A stretch of 64,000 nt of DNA from CAYJIX01 sp964370375. GTDB lineage: Bacteria; Desulfobacterota; Desulfovibrionia; Desulfovibrionales; Desulfovibrionaceae. Positions 17,674 to 26,627 of this stretch are shown here, piece after piece. The stretch lies in the NCBI GenBank assembly GCA_964370375.1, contig CAYJIX010000005.1, positions 8,521 through 72,520 of the forward strand. The letters run 5' to 3'. A program made the translations under genes and the position numbers. The notes below the pieces were generated by a model. It was not told the origin of the DNA, did not search any database, and was given only the letters and a program-made list of their open reading frames with translations. Numbering within the stretch: the stretch's first letter is position 1; each line of letters opens with the position of its first letter.

Positions 17674-19008
17674 TTAAACCAAATCTGGCATTGATTGTGC
17701 CATTGCCTTGTCCACGAGGGCTGCAGATTGTGCACTGCCGCCAAGCCTTGGGTTGAGCCAATGCCTAAAATCTTTTTGTACGCTTTCGCGCGTTAAAGGA
17801 TTTTGCATCTGCGCTGTCAAAACTTGCACCAAGGATGTTGCATCATGGCAGGTTACCAAAAGGCTCTTTGTTCGCAAATTTTGTTCAGTTTCATCCCCAA
17901 TAGCCCATGAAAAATTGTCAATATATGGCCCCACACAGGGAACAAGCCCTGCCTCTAAAGCTTCAAGGAAGTTTTGCCCCCCTAACGGTGCAAGGCTTCC
18001 TCCCACAAAAACAGCATCAGCAATAGCATAGGTTTGGGAAAGTTCGCCAAACGTATCCCAAAGCACAATATGCCCACACGGTGCCGTATTTTGTTCGGTA
18101 AGGGTTGATCGTAATACTGTTGGCAGGGCTTTTTCTTGCAACATTTCAAGCCACGCCTTCACACGGTGCATGTGCCGCGGCACCAAAAGAATAGATGCCG
18201 CAGGCTGTGTTTTGTAAAGCGTTGTTAAGGCTTCCAAAATGATGGCTTCTTCTTCTTGCCGTACAGAAGCAAAAAGGATGCGTTTTTCTGCTGCAAATAG
18301 GCCTAGAAGCGTGTTGTCTTGTGGCGTAGAAACATGTGGCAGGGCGCGATCAAACTTGATATTGGGCGTTACCTCAATATCAGGGGACTGACCAAAAACC
18401 TTGGCAAAACGTTCTCTGTCATCCTTTGCCATGGCACGTATGCAACAAGGGGCAACAGCGTGCCAAAACCCGGGAACGATTTTTTCAAGGATTGTATAGC
18501 CGCGCAAACTTTTGGCAGTCATGCGTCCATTTAATACCATAACAGGAACTTTGCAGCGCGTGCAGGCCAACAGTAAACCCGGCCATAGCTCTGTTTCAAA
18601 AAGCACCATAAGCTTTGGCCTTGTCATGCGCATGGCTTTGTACATGTTTTTTGGCAGATCAAGGGGAAAAAGGGCAAGCTGGATATGCATGTCTGAACGT
18701 TCGTTTTCAAGCGAGCTTTTCATACCTTGCAAAACTTCAAGCCCTTGCCGTGTCCACGTGGTTACAAGGATGCGCAAAGGGGCATCATGGCGAACCTGCA
18801 GGCGTTGTAAAACTTCCCACACCAAATACGCTTCACCGCCAGAGGCTGCTTGCAGCCATATGTCACATGGTTTTGCCCAATTGTCAGGAACAAGGCGTAG
18901 TGCAAAACCGTCACGCAAGCGTTTATGCCGCCGCAAAAAAACCTTACTAAGGTTCCATAAAAGCCCGTACATGCGTGCAAAAACAATGTGCCTAAATTGT
19001 AAAGACAT
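17674..19008 (-). CDS. waaA: 3-deoxy-D-manno-octulosonic acid (Kdo) transferase
   Basis: Inner-membrane-associated GT-B glycosyltransferase adding Kdo to lipid A, essential for LPS core assembly. The 444-residue product has an N-terminal hydrophobic anchor region and the catalytic Glu in ASGGEAYLV. LFETELWPGLL and a C-terminal donor-site motif (FVGGSLAPLGGQNFLE) follow. Whether it adds one or two Kdo residues cannot be judged. It starts six bases after the ddl stop and is the last gene of an HD-ddl-waaA run, linking peptidoglycan precursor and LPS synthesis genes. Confidence 0.93.
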   Translation of the reverse strand: MSLQFRHIVFARMYGLLWNLSKVFLRRHKRLRDGFALRLVPDNWAKPCDIWLQAASGGEAYLVWEVLQRLQVRHDAPLRILVTTWTRQGLEVLQGMKSSLENERSDMHIQLALFPLDLPKNMYKAMRMTRPKLMVLFETELWPGLLLACTRCKVPVMVLNGRMTAKSLRGYTILEKIVPGFWHAVAPCCIRAMAKDDRERFAKVFGQSPDIEVTPNIKFDRALPHVSTPQDNTLLGLFAAEKRILFASVRQEEEAIILEALTTLYKTQPAASILLVPRHMHRVKAWLEMLQEKALPTVLRSTLTEQNTAPCGHIVLWDTFGELSQTYAIADAVFVGGSLAPLGGQNFLEALEAGLVPCVGPYIDNFSWAIGDETEQNLRTKSLLVTCHDATSLVQVLTAQMQNPLTRESVQKDFRHWLNPRLGGSAQSAALVDKAMAQSMPDLV

Positions 19009-19014
19009 GATGTG

Positions 19015-19974
19015 TTATGCCGATAACGTAGAGGATGAAGGGGATGTGCCATGCTTTTGCGCATGTTTTTCCATGGCCATGTGTAACAGCATTTCCACAA
19101 AATCAGGATAGGCAATCCCTATGGCGGCAGCTTCTTTAGGAATTAAACTGGCGTTGGTCATGCCCGGAAGGGTGTTTGTTTCAAGGATAAACAAAGCGCC
19201 GTCTTGACGTACAATAAAGTCTGTTCGGCTATAGCCAAAAAGGCCAAGGGTTTCATGGGCAGCAATGGCCATCTGCTGGATGTTTTGGACAATGGCTTCA
19301 GGTAAAGGCGCAGGGCAGATTTCTTCAGCCCCGTTGGCCGTATATTTTTGTTGGTAATCAAAAAAGGAAGTTTTAGGCACAATCAGTACAGGAGGCAGGG
19401 CTTTGAGGTTTGCCCCATCGCCAAGAACGCCGCAGGTGACCTCTTGCCCTTCAACGAGTGGTTCGATGAGCACTTCTTGGCCTTGAGCAAAGATGCTTTC
19501 AAGGGCGTTGTGCAGCTCTTCTTTATTTTCCACGCGGAAAAGGTGCAGGCTTGACCCGCCGGTGTTGGATTTGACAAACAGGGGAAAGGATAGCTTTGGA
19601 CTCCAGTCATCTGAAGGCATTGTCGGTAAAAAATGCCAGTCAGGCGTAGGGAGTTTTGCATGACGCAAAAGAATTTTTGAGGCCGCTTTGTTAAGGGCTA
19701 AAAACGAGCCTGCAGGATCGCTCCCCTGATAGGGTAAGCCAAGTTTGTCCAGCATGGCTTGCACTAAACCATCTTCGCCCGGTGTGCCGTGCAGATTGAT
19801 AAAGGCCACGTCATGATTTGCAGCCAAAGCAGGCAGATTGACAAATTCATTGGAAAGATCGGCAACAGTGACCTGATGCTGTAAAGAGCGCAAAGCCACT
19901 GCAATTTGTTCGGCACCTTTGAGCGAAACTTCTCGCTCAGAAGACCAACCGCCCGTCAACAAGAGAACACGCAT
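19015..19974 (-). CDS. ddl: D-alanine--D-alanine ligase
   Basis: ATP-grasp ligase making D-Ala-D-Ala for peptidoglycan. The 319-residue product has the N-terminal GGWSSEREVSLKGA motif, the ATP-grasp lid (FVKSNTGGSS), KYTANGAEEICPA in the omega loop region, and the metal-binding ETNTLPGMTNASL. A short charged tail follows. The ATG chosen lies 38 bases inside the upstream HD gene, with GGAG upstream; the longer frame has no support. Residues that separate D-Ala from D-lactate specificity were not resolved by eye. Confidence 0.93.
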   Translation of the reverse strand: MRVLLLTGGWSSEREVSLKGAEQIAVALRSLQHQVTVADLSNEFVNLPALAANHDVAFINLHGTPGEDGLVQAMLDKLGLPYQGSDPAGSFLALNKAASKILLRHAKLPTPDWHFLPTMPSDDWSPKLSFPLFVKSNTGGSSLHLFRVENKEELHNALESIFAQGQEVLIEPLVEGQEVTCGVLGDGANLKALPPVLIVPKTSFFDYQQKYTANGAEEICPAPLPEAIVQNIQQMAIAAHETLGLFGYSRTDFIVRQDGALFILETNTLPGMTNASLIPKEAAAIGIAYPDFVEMLLHMAMEKHAQKHGTSPSSSTLSA

Positions 19975-20560
19975 GAATGGGCCACTCCAATTGCGCCGCA
20001 AGGGCGTTTTCAATTTGCACACCAAGGACATGTCCACGTTGAATCACTTGGCGTGCTCGTTCAGAAACCGTATATCGTTTAAGAAGGTCGGTATACCGCA
20101 CATCTAGGGAAACGCAGCTGTCATGAAGGATGCGTTTATCCGCATAATTCACAAAAAAAACCGGATGACAAAGGTTGTCCGGTAACGAATGTGCCCACTC
20201 CACATGGTACAACACCATTTGAGCAAGCAAAGGGTTGCCTGTTTTTTGTAGAACCCATGACGCTCCAATTTGCGCGTGGCTACCACCATGATGGATGCAA
20301 TAGGTTTTTGCCAAATCATGAAGAAAACCACCTGCATATGTCAACGGTACACAATCTGAAGCCACAAGGCCGCGATCTACTGCACGCTGAGCAAGGCCGG
20401 CTGCAAATTCAGCCACAAGGCGGCAATGCTCTTGAATATGCGAAAACGTTCCGTAATCCGCATGCAAGGCGCGGCAGTCAGATTCATCCGGAATTGGATA
20501 CCTTGAAAAATCAAGATTTTGTGTACATAGCATGGCGCACATCGTATGGGCTGTCAGCAC
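19937..20560 (-). CDS. HD-domain phosphohydrolase
   Basis: 207-residue metal-dependent phosphohydrolase of the HD superfamily. The metal ligands are visible in order: His of SHIQEHC, the HD pair in GGFLHDLAKTY, His residues of IHHGGSHA, and a distal Asp in VNYADKRI. Homologues act on nucleotides or small phosphoesters; the substrate here is unknown. The start is uncertain: several in-frame codons exist (GTG at 20560, ATGs at 20542 and 20533) without a clear ribosome binding site. Its 3' end overlaps ddl, so co-expression with cell-wall genes is likely. Confidence 0.8.
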   Translation of the reverse strand: MLTAHTMCAMLCTQNLDFSRYPIPDESDCRALHADYGTFSHIQEHCRLVAEFAAGLAQRAVDRGLVASDCVPLTYAGGFLHDLAKTYCIHHGGSHAQIGASWVLQKTGNPLLAQMVLYHVEWAHSLPDNLCHPVFFVNYADKRILHDSCVSLDVRYTDLLKRYTVSERARQVIQRGHVLGVQIENALAAQLEWPIHACSLVDGRLVF

Positions 20561-20690
20561 AGCCGCTTGGGCTTCATGTGTTCTTATTCACAAATTTATG
20601 TACCACTCGAGAAAAGAAGGTGCAAGTGCTATTTCGTTAGGGCTCTTTCGTCATGCTTGTGTAGAATTGATTATATGGGCACGATACCGA

Positions 20691-22547
20691 TCAGGTACGC
20701 CTGTTACGGTTTTGCTTTGGAGGTTTTATCTCTGTACGGTTGAGCAAAATATCGTGTTGTTTGCGGCGTTCTGCATCGCTTTTGGCAACATATAATGGGC
20801 GACCATCCGGGGCCGTTTGGGCATGAAACATGGCTGTGGCTACAGTGCCTGGTGTTGGGATAAAGGCTTGGACTTGTTTTGGCGACCAGTGCCGCTTATA
20901 AAGCCAATGGGCAAGTTCGCGCATATGCTCGTTAGTGCAGCCGGGAAACGCGCTCATAAGGTAAGGTATCACATATTGTTCCTTACCGTGGGCGCGTGAA
21001 TAGTTGACAAAGGCGGCTAAAAACGCGTCAAAGGCGGCCATGCTTGGCTTGCGCATAAGCTGCAACACCTCAGCAGAAATGTGCTCCGGTGCTATTTTAA
21101 GCTGTCCGCCTGTAAATTCGCCGGCATAAGCTTCAAGGGCCTTGCCATTGCAAAGGGCCATGTCAAAGCGTACACCGCTTGCCACGCGCACATGCTTAAT
21201 GCCTTCAAGGGCTTGGACGTCGCGCAACAGCTGCACGCACGCGTCTTGTTTAGCAGCAAAATGTGTACATATTTTAGGAAACAAGCAGCTTGTACGGGTG
21301 CAGGCCTTGTTTTCGGGAAGTTGGCATTGGGTGCCCCACATGTTGGCACTTGGCCCGCCAATATCAGAAATGGATCCGTTAAAGGTGTGCGATGCTGCCA
21401 TACGTTGTGCCTCACGAAGGATTGACGCGCGCGATCGAGAGGCTATGCGTCGCCCTTGATGAAGAGCTAGGGAGCAAAACGAGCATCCACCGCCACAACC
21501 ACGATGGGTGGTGATGCTGTTTACAATCATGTCCGCTGCCGGAATAGGTTTGGTATAACCTGGATGGGGGAGCCGTGAGAAGGGCAGGTCATAGAGCGCG
21601 TCCATCTCTACTGTGGTCAAACGTTGTGCAGGCGGTTGTACTATCAAGGTGCCGTCTGCGCCATGGGGCTGCACAAGGCAACGCAGGCCAAGATGGTTTT
21701 CTTTTTCCATAAGCACAGCGGCCTGAAGGAGGGCTTTGGGGTTTTGCGCAATCTCGTGCCAAGAGGGCATTGGGACAGCTTTTTGGGGAAAAACAGTACC
21801 CTGCAAAGCCATATGGGCTGTGCCTAAAATATCACCCCAAACAGTGGCAGGCGTGGGCCACCAGGTGCTGTCTTGACCAATAGTTTCTACAAGCACATCA
21901 ACGCGCCTTGCCGCCTCAACAAGCGCTCTTTCGCCCATGCCGTAAATAATAAGGTCAGGGCTTGCCTCAACAAGGAGCGATGGTCTGATACTTTTTGACC
22001 AAAAATCATAATGCACCGCGCGGCGCAACGAGGCCTCAATGCCGCCTGCAAGGATCCATAGGTTAGGAAACGCTTTACGCAGCAATTGGGAATACACTGT
22101 CACAGCACGGTCAGGGCGTTTGCCTGCCTTGCCCCCGGGGGTATAGGCGTCATCCCTCCTGATTTTGCGAAACGCCGTGTAATGCGCCAACATGGAATCA
22201 ATGGCCCCGGCACTGACCCCTGCAAAAAGCTTTGGGCGACCCATGACGGTTACGCTTGCAGGGTCAGAATGATTTGGCTGGGCAATAATGCCGGTACGAA
22301 ATCCATGAGCCACAAGGAGCCTGCCCAAAAGGGCCACGGCAAAGGTTGGATGATCAACATACGCGTCGCCAGAAACAAGCAAAATATCAAGCTCATCCCA
22401 TCCTAAAGCCAGCATATCAGCCTTGCTCATGGGTAAAAACGGCGGCTGCTCAAGGGGGGTGCGGCATTGCACCTCTTGCCAAAAAGGCAGGTCATCATGA
22501 GAGGCATGGCTTTTGGGAGGGGCAAATAAAGGCATGGACTGGTTCAT
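20691..22547 (-). CDS. ygiQ: YgiQ-family radical SAM protein
   Basis: 618-residue radical SAM protein of the UPF0313/YgiQ family. The N-terminal part has the cobalamin-binding-like fold region (DILLVSGDAYVDHP), and the central radical SAM motif is TTHRGCGGGCSFCSLALHQG (CxxxCxxC). The family-typical PYLMSAFPGC and TPGTVATAMF follow near the C terminus. The reaction of the family is not established. Its ATG overlaps the stop of the upstream DMT exporter gene (ATGA on this strand), so the two are coupled. Length is typical. Confidence 0.9.
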   Translation of the reverse strand: MNQSMPLFAPPKSHASHDDLPFWQEVQCRTPLEQPPFLPMSKADMLALGWDELDILLVSGDAYVDHPTFAVALLGRLLVAHGFRTGIIAQPNHSDPASVTVMGRPKLFAGVSAGAIDSMLAHYTAFRKIRRDDAYTPGGKAGKRPDRAVTVYSQLLRKAFPNLWILAGGIEASLRRAVHYDFWSKSIRPSLLVEASPDLIIYGMGERALVEAARRVDVLVETIGQDSTWWPTPATVWGDILGTAHMALQGTVFPQKAVPMPSWHEIAQNPKALLQAAVLMEKENHLGLRCLVQPHGADGTLIVQPPAQRLTTVEMDALYDLPFSRLPHPGYTKPIPAADMIVNSITTHRGCGGGCSFCSLALHQGRRIASRSRASILREAQRMAASHTFNGSISDIGGPSANMWGTQCQLPENKACTRTSCLFPKICTHFAAKQDACVQLLRDVQALEGIKHVRVASGVRFDMALCNGKALEAYAGEFTGGQLKIAPEHISAEVLQLMRKPSMAAFDAFLAAFVNYSRAHGKEQYVIPYLMSAFPGCTNEHMRELAHWLYKRHWSPKQVQAFIPTPGTVATAMFHAQTAPDGRPLYVAKSDAERRKQHDILLNRTEIKPPKQNRNRRT

Positions 22548-23458
22548 GAATACCCCTCTAAAGTAGCGTTTTTTTGCGCGCTTAAACGTTGTTGCATAAA
22601 AGAGCCGGCAATGACAAGCACAAGCCCCATAAAAAAGGTAGTGCCAATGTGTTCCTTAAGGATAAGCTGGAACCAAATCAACGATAAAAACGGCGCCAAA
22701 AAAATAAGCGTGGCGATATTAGCTGTGGATTTGGTTAACCGCAACGCTGTAAGCCATAGTACAGATGTGATTCCCATTTCAAAAACACCAATATAGCCAA
22801 TGCCAAGCCATGTATCCGACGAGGCGTTGAACAAAGCGCCAAGGGAACCTTCAACATGGGCCGCCAAAAAGATACAAGGCAGAGCAAAAGCCGTATTGAT
22901 AAACAGATTGACAACAGGATCCACCGTACTGCGCGTATTGGCAATCCAATACAAGGCCCATATGATGGTGCTCAATAAAGCAAGGCCAATACCCATAAGG
23001 TTTGTGTCATGTTCTGTGGCAGTATTGCTTAGGGCAATAACAACAACGCCTCCGTAAGCAACAAGCATGGCAAGGCCTTCAGCTAAACGGATCTTTTGCT
23101 TGAGTAACGGTACAGACAATAGCGAAAGCATAAGCGCCCATGTGTAATTCACAGGTTGGGCAATATGCGCTGGCAAAAGCTCATAGGCCATGAACAAGAT
23201 GGTGTAGTATAAAAACGGATTGAGAAGTCCAAGGCCAGCTGCATGTAGAACATCTTTGCGCGGTAGGGCTAAAAGGGCAGGCCAGCTTTTGCGCACTGTA
23301 AGCAGTATGCCAAGCACCACTAAAGACACGAAAGAAGCCCCTGCCAGTAAAGGCAAAGGGGCTATGGTGCGTAAGGTCAGTTTAAATGCGGTACTTACTG
23401 TAGACCATAATGCAACGGCAGTAAGGGCATAGACATAGGCAAGGCGTTGGTTGTTCAT
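22544..23458 (-). CDS. EamA/DMT-family transporter
   Basis: 304-residue integral membrane protein with about ten helices arranged as two EamA repeats, typical of drug/metabolite exporters. The first repeat begins ALWSTVSTAFKLTLR and the second contains IWALYWIANTRST. Substrate unknown. I use the ATG at 23458; an in-frame TTG five codons earlier is less likely. It is coupled by a four-base overlap to ygiQ. Its upstream region contains a large dispersed repeat, so its promoter may lie inside or beside that element. Confidence 0.85.
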   Translation of the reverse strand: MNNQRLAYVYALTAVALWSTVSTAFKLTLRTIAPLPLLAGASFVSLVVLGILLTVRKSWPALLALPRKDVLHAAGLGLLNPFLYYTILFMAYELLPAHIAQPVNYTWALMLSLLSVPLLKQKIRLAEGLAMLVAYGGVVVIALSNTATEHDTNLMGIGLALLSTIIWALYWIANTRSTVDPVVNLFINTAFALPCIFLAAHVEGSLGALFNASSDTWLGIGYIGVFEMGITSVLWLTALRLTKSTANIATLIFLAPFLSLIWFQLILKEHIGTTFFMGLVLVIAGSFMQQRLSAQKNATLEGYS

Positions 23459-23480
23459 GGCGGCAAACACCAATGTTTAT

Positions 23481-23782
23481 AGCAGGCTGTTGAAAAAGAA
23501 CAGTCGGCTGAAAAAGGGCAATCTGCGTCGTCAGATTACCTTTTTCTCGTTGCATGGACTATAGCCAGCTGTCTATTTGCGTACTTGCTCATGCTTCGCA
23601 AACGCAAACGGCTACGCCGCCCTTTGGGTAGCAAGAGTCCTATGCTTCCTCAAGAAAAAGTAATCTTTCTTGCATCTTACCCTTTTTGAGCCGACTGCCA
23701 TACTGACAGCTAGAGGAAAGGGGGATGCTTCCCCTCTTAACATTCATCACTTCATTGTATCCAGCCTGTTTTGAACAGCCTG
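23481..23782 (+). repeat. composite dispersed repeat element, copy 1
   Basis: Begins AGCAGGCTGTTGAAAAAG and ends TTTTGAACAGCCTG, a terminal inverted repeat. A second nested inverted pair, AGTCGGCT(G/C)AAAAAGGG, lies inside. The core at 23551-23650 is matched at 96 of 100 positions by 55381-55480. The last 75 bases match another subfamily (10.3 and 25.7 kb). No transposase is encoded. It resembles a MITE or palindromic intergenic element. It fills the space between the DMT exporter start and the argD stop. Confidence 0.8.
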
Positions 23783-23823
23783 CGCATGATCTGAAAAAAG
23801 AATGAAAGTTTTCAATGCTTTTT

Positions 23824-25032
23824 TTATGGACGTTGCACCTTGCGCAAAATGTCTTCAAGGGTATCTGCAAAGGCGTACATGTCTTCTTCATCAATGGTTA
23901 AAGCAGGTACCAAGCGCAACACCGTATCGTGTGAAAGGTTCAGTACAAAACCGCGTTCAAGCAGGGTATTCCAGACGTCTTTACCAGGGAAGGCAAGGTC
24001 AATACCCAGTAACAATCCCATGCCGCGAACTTCCTTGATGGTGCCCGGGAGCGTGTCTTGAATTTGCCGTATCCGTTGCATAAAGGCATTGCCCACGCGA
24101 GTTGCCCGTTCAGCCAAATTGTCGCGCACCATGATTTCCACGGTTTTAGCTGCCACAGCCGACACAAGGGCACCTCCGCCAAAGGTTGTGGCATGGCTCC
24201 CCACGGCAAACCCAGCTGATACGGCGTCTGTGGTCAGCATGGCACCCATGGGTAAACCGTTGGCTAAGGCTTTGGCACAGGTCAACACATCAGGCAAAAT
24301 ATCAAAGTTTTGGAAGCTCCAAAATTTCCCTGTGCGGCAAAGTCCTGCTTGCACATCGTCCACCATGAGCAAAATGCCTTTATCACGGCAAATGGCTTCA
24401 AGGCCTTTGGCGTATTCCTTTGTCATGGGGCGAACGCCGCCTTCACCTTGCACCATTTCCACCAAAAGAGCTGCTGTTTTAGGCGTGATGGCTTTTTCAA
24501 GTGCTTCTAAATCCCCCCATGGGATTTGTTTAAATCCAGTGGGAATGGGGGCAAAGCCGTTTTGAAAACGCGCTTGGCCTGTGGCTGCAACGGTGCCAAG
24601 GGTTCGACCATGAAAGGCGTTTTGCAGGGTGATCACTTCATGGGCGTCAACGCCTTTGACTTCCTGCATATAACGTCTGGCCAGTTTGATGGCGGCTTCG
24701 TTGGATTCTGCGCCTGAATTGCAGAAAAACACTTTCCCAAAATGAGCTTGCGCCAGCAGGCGTTCAGCAAGCTCTAACTGTTCTTGCTGATAAAAAAGGT
24801 TGCTCACATGGATGAGCTTGTGGGCTTGAGCTGTCATAACTTCTGCTAATTCTTCATTGCAGTGGCCAAGGCTGGTAACGGCAATGCCTGATAAAAGGTC
24901 AATATATTCCTTGCCTTCTGCGTTATACAGGCGCGAACCTTTGCCGCGTGCCACATCAAGGGGGTAGCGTTGATAGGTGCGGCAAAGCAGTTGTTCTTCC
25001 TTGGCCTTGATCGCTTCAAATGACTGGTTCAT
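23824..25032 (-). CDS. argD: acetylornithine aminotransferase
   Basis: PLP-dependent class III aminotransferase of arginine synthesis (N-acetylglutamate semialdehyde to N-acetylornithine), 402 residues. It shows the cofactor-binding FCNSGAESNEAAIKLARRY, the acidic pair region MVDDVQAGLCRTG (usually DEVQTGxGRTG) and the PLP lysine in TCAKALANGLPMGA. The start is ATG after AAGGAG. Assignment as ArgD rather than another class III enzyme rests on overall motif agreement; related activities (for example succinyldiaminopimelate aminotransferase) are often shared. It lies 33 bases after dut on the same strand. Confidence 0.9.
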   Translation of the reverse strand: MNQSFEAIKAKEEQLLCRTYQRYPLDVARGKGSRLYNAEGKEYIDLLSGIAVTSLGHCNEELAEVMTAQAHKLIHVSNLFYQQEQLELAERLLAQAHFGKVFFCNSGAESNEAAIKLARRYMQEVKGVDAHEVITLQNAFHGRTLGTVAATGQARFQNGFAPIPTGFKQIPWGDLEALEKAITPKTAALLVEMVQGEGGVRPMTKEYAKGLEAICRDKGILLMVDDVQAGLCRTGKFWSFQNFDILPDVLTCAKALANGLPMGAMLTTDAVSAGFAVGSHATTFGGGALVSAVAAKTVEIMVRDNLAERATRVGNAFMQRIRQIQDTLPGTIKEVRGMGLLLGIDLAFPGKDVWNTLLERGFVLNLSHDTVLRLVPALTIDEEDMYAFADTLEDILRKVQRP

Positions 25033-25065
25033 GTGCAAAAGTCTCCTTAATTTCTGAAAAATAAC

Positions 25066-25581
25066 TTAACGTACTCCGGTATGGCCAAAGCCACCGGTGC
25101 CACGTGTGGTTGCGTCTAAATGCTGTTTTTGTACAAGCTGTACTTGTGGTGCTATTTGAAACACTATTTGGGCAATGCGTTCGCCCCTGGCAATTCGTCG
25201 TTCTTCATGGGAGGTGTTAAGAATATAGACAAAAATCTCACCACGATAATCAGGGTCAATGACGCCAACCCCTTGAGCAACAACAAGCCCATAAACCGCG
25301 CCAAGGCCGCTCCTTGAATAGACAAAGGCAGCATAATTTGGTGTGACAGGTTCAAGGGCAATGCCCACAGGAATACGGCGACGCTCACCCGGTTGTAAAA
25401 CTATTTCTTGCTCTCCTATTTCAAAACAGGCTCTAAGGTCAAGACCCACAGAACCAGGGGTTGCATAGGCTAAGCCGTTTTCTGTGGCAGTCGAATCTGT
25501 TGGCGGTTCATATAAACTGAGCGCGTCACGAAAATAGTGGACAAGGATTTGTGGGGGATCTTGTGGTTGTTTGGCATTCAT
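25066..25581 (-). CDS. dut: dUTP diphosphatase (dUTPase)
   Basis: Trimeric dUTPase, 171 residues, which removes dUTP and supplies dUMP. All five conserved motifs are visible: GSVGLDLRA, the YSRSGLGA motif, GVIDPDYRGEI with the catalytic Asp, RGERIAQIVF, and the Phe-containing C-terminal arm RGTGGFGHTG. The N terminus is about 20 residues longer than in minimal enzymes. It is the first gene of the argD unit, and its promoter probably overlaps the repeat region just upstream. Confidence 0.95.
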   Translation of the reverse strand: MNAKQPQDPPQILVHYFRDALSLYEPPTDSTATENGLAYATPGSVGLDLRACFEIGEQEIVLQPGERRRIPVGIALEPVTPNYAAFVYSRSGLGAVYGLVVAQGVGVIDPDYRGEIFVYILNTSHEERRIARGERIAQIVFQIAPQVQLVQKQHLDATTRGTGGFGHTGVR

Positions 25582-25597
25582 GAGATACTATCCTTTT

Positions 25598-25788
25598 AGC
25601 AGGTTGCCATAAAAGCACCATCTACTGCTTCAGTGGCACATTGTAATCGAGTCATGGGGGGAACCCCACACCTACTTGGGCACTCACAGTCTTTATAGCC
25701 ATAAGGCTTTACAACCCAAGTAGGTGTGGGCCAACTCCCCTCGTAAAATTCACCACTTCATTGTGTCTGGCACTTTTTGAACAGCCTG
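25598..25788 (+). repeat. dispersed repeat with long hairpin, copy 2
   Basis: Left end AGCAGGTTGCC is a degenerate form of the family terminus; the right end is CACTTTTTGAACAGCCTG. The middle is a 16-bp perfect inverted repeat CCCACACCTACTTGGG (25665-25680 and 25715-25730) with a 34-base loop. The same hairpin with a similar 36-base loop recurs at 63857-63924. The right third matches the copies at 10.3 and 23.7 kb. It occupies the space between the divergent dut and thiE genes. Confidence 0.8.
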
Positions 25789-25885
25789 TGGAAGCTGATA
25801 TACTGAGGAATTTATCAAAATTTTATTGAAACAGACCTATCATACGCAAGGTCATATATTTGTACAAGTAGAAAGAGAGGCACCT

Positions 25886-26530
25886 ATGTCACGTCGTTTA
25901 CCCGGTATTGGAGAAGACAACTCGTTATACGCCATTACTGATGCAAAGCTCAGTTGTGGGCGTTCTACCATGGAAGTGGTAGAAGCCTTGCTTGATGCAG
26001 GTATCACCATCATCCAGTACCGTGAAAAAAAGAAGTCCGGCAGCATAATGCTGGAAGAATGTATGGCCATAAAAGAGCGCACCAAAGCAGCCAATGCGTG
26101 TTTTATCGTTAACGATCATATAGACTTGGCATTGTTATGTGAGGCTGACGGTGTTCATGTGGGACAAGATGATATTCCTGTAGAGCAGGTGCGCCGCCTT
26201 GTGGGGCCGGACATGTTGATAGGGCTTTCCACACACAGCCCTGAGCAAGCCATGGCTGCTGTAAAGGTTGGCGCAGATTATATTGGCGTTGGGCCGCTTT
26301 ATGCCACCCAAACGAAGGAAGACGTTTGCGCACCAGTGGGATTAAGCTATCTTGACTGGGTAGTGGCGAATATTGCTTTGCCGCATGTGGCCATTGGCGG
26401 CATCAAAACACACAATGTCCAAGAAGTTGTCCGCCATGGCGCAAAATGCTGTGCGCTGGTTTCTGAATTTGTTGGCGCAGCGGATATTGCTGCCACAGTT
26501 AAGGCTGTTCGTGGTGCCATGAAGGGATAA
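25886..26530 (+). CDS. thiE: thiamine-phosphate synthase
   Basis: TIM-barrel enzyme joining hydroxymethylpyrimidine pyrophosphate and thiazole phosphate to thiamine phosphate, 214 residues. Family motifs: IIQYREKKKSG, FIVNDHIDLALLCEADGVHVGQDD, IGVGPLYATQTKED and the phosphate loop AIGGIK. ATG 25886 was chosen over an in-frame TTG sixty bases upstream. The purine-rich GAGAGG serves as ribosome binding site. No other thiamine gene and no TPP riboswitch signature is visible upstream, so it appears isolated here. Confidence 0.92.
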   Translation: MSRRLPGIGEDNSLYAITDAKLSCGRSTMEVVEALLDAGITIIQYREKKKSGSIMLEECMAIKERTKAANACFIVNDHIDLALLCEADGVHVGQDDIPVEQVRRLVGPDMLIGLSTHSPEQAMAAVKVGADYIGVGPLYATQTKEDVCAPVGLSYLDWVVANIALPHVAIGGIKTHNVQEVVRHGAKCCALVSEFVGAADIAATVKAVRGAMKG

Positions 26531-26627
26531 GAGCGGTCATGAAAAATGCTTTTACTTCAAATGCTTAGAACGCGCCGTGTTGTCTATGCCAAAACGCTGC
26601 TGTTTTGAGTGAGTAATAAAACCGCTT

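Noticed and set aside
23481..23782. remnant transposase in the large repeat
   Set aside because: No frame in either copy encodes a transposase-like protein; stops interrupt all frames.
25789..25885. TPP riboswitch upstream of thiE
   Set aside because: The conserved CTGAGA and ACCTGATC-type blocks are absent; the stretch resembles the flank of the 55-kb repeat.
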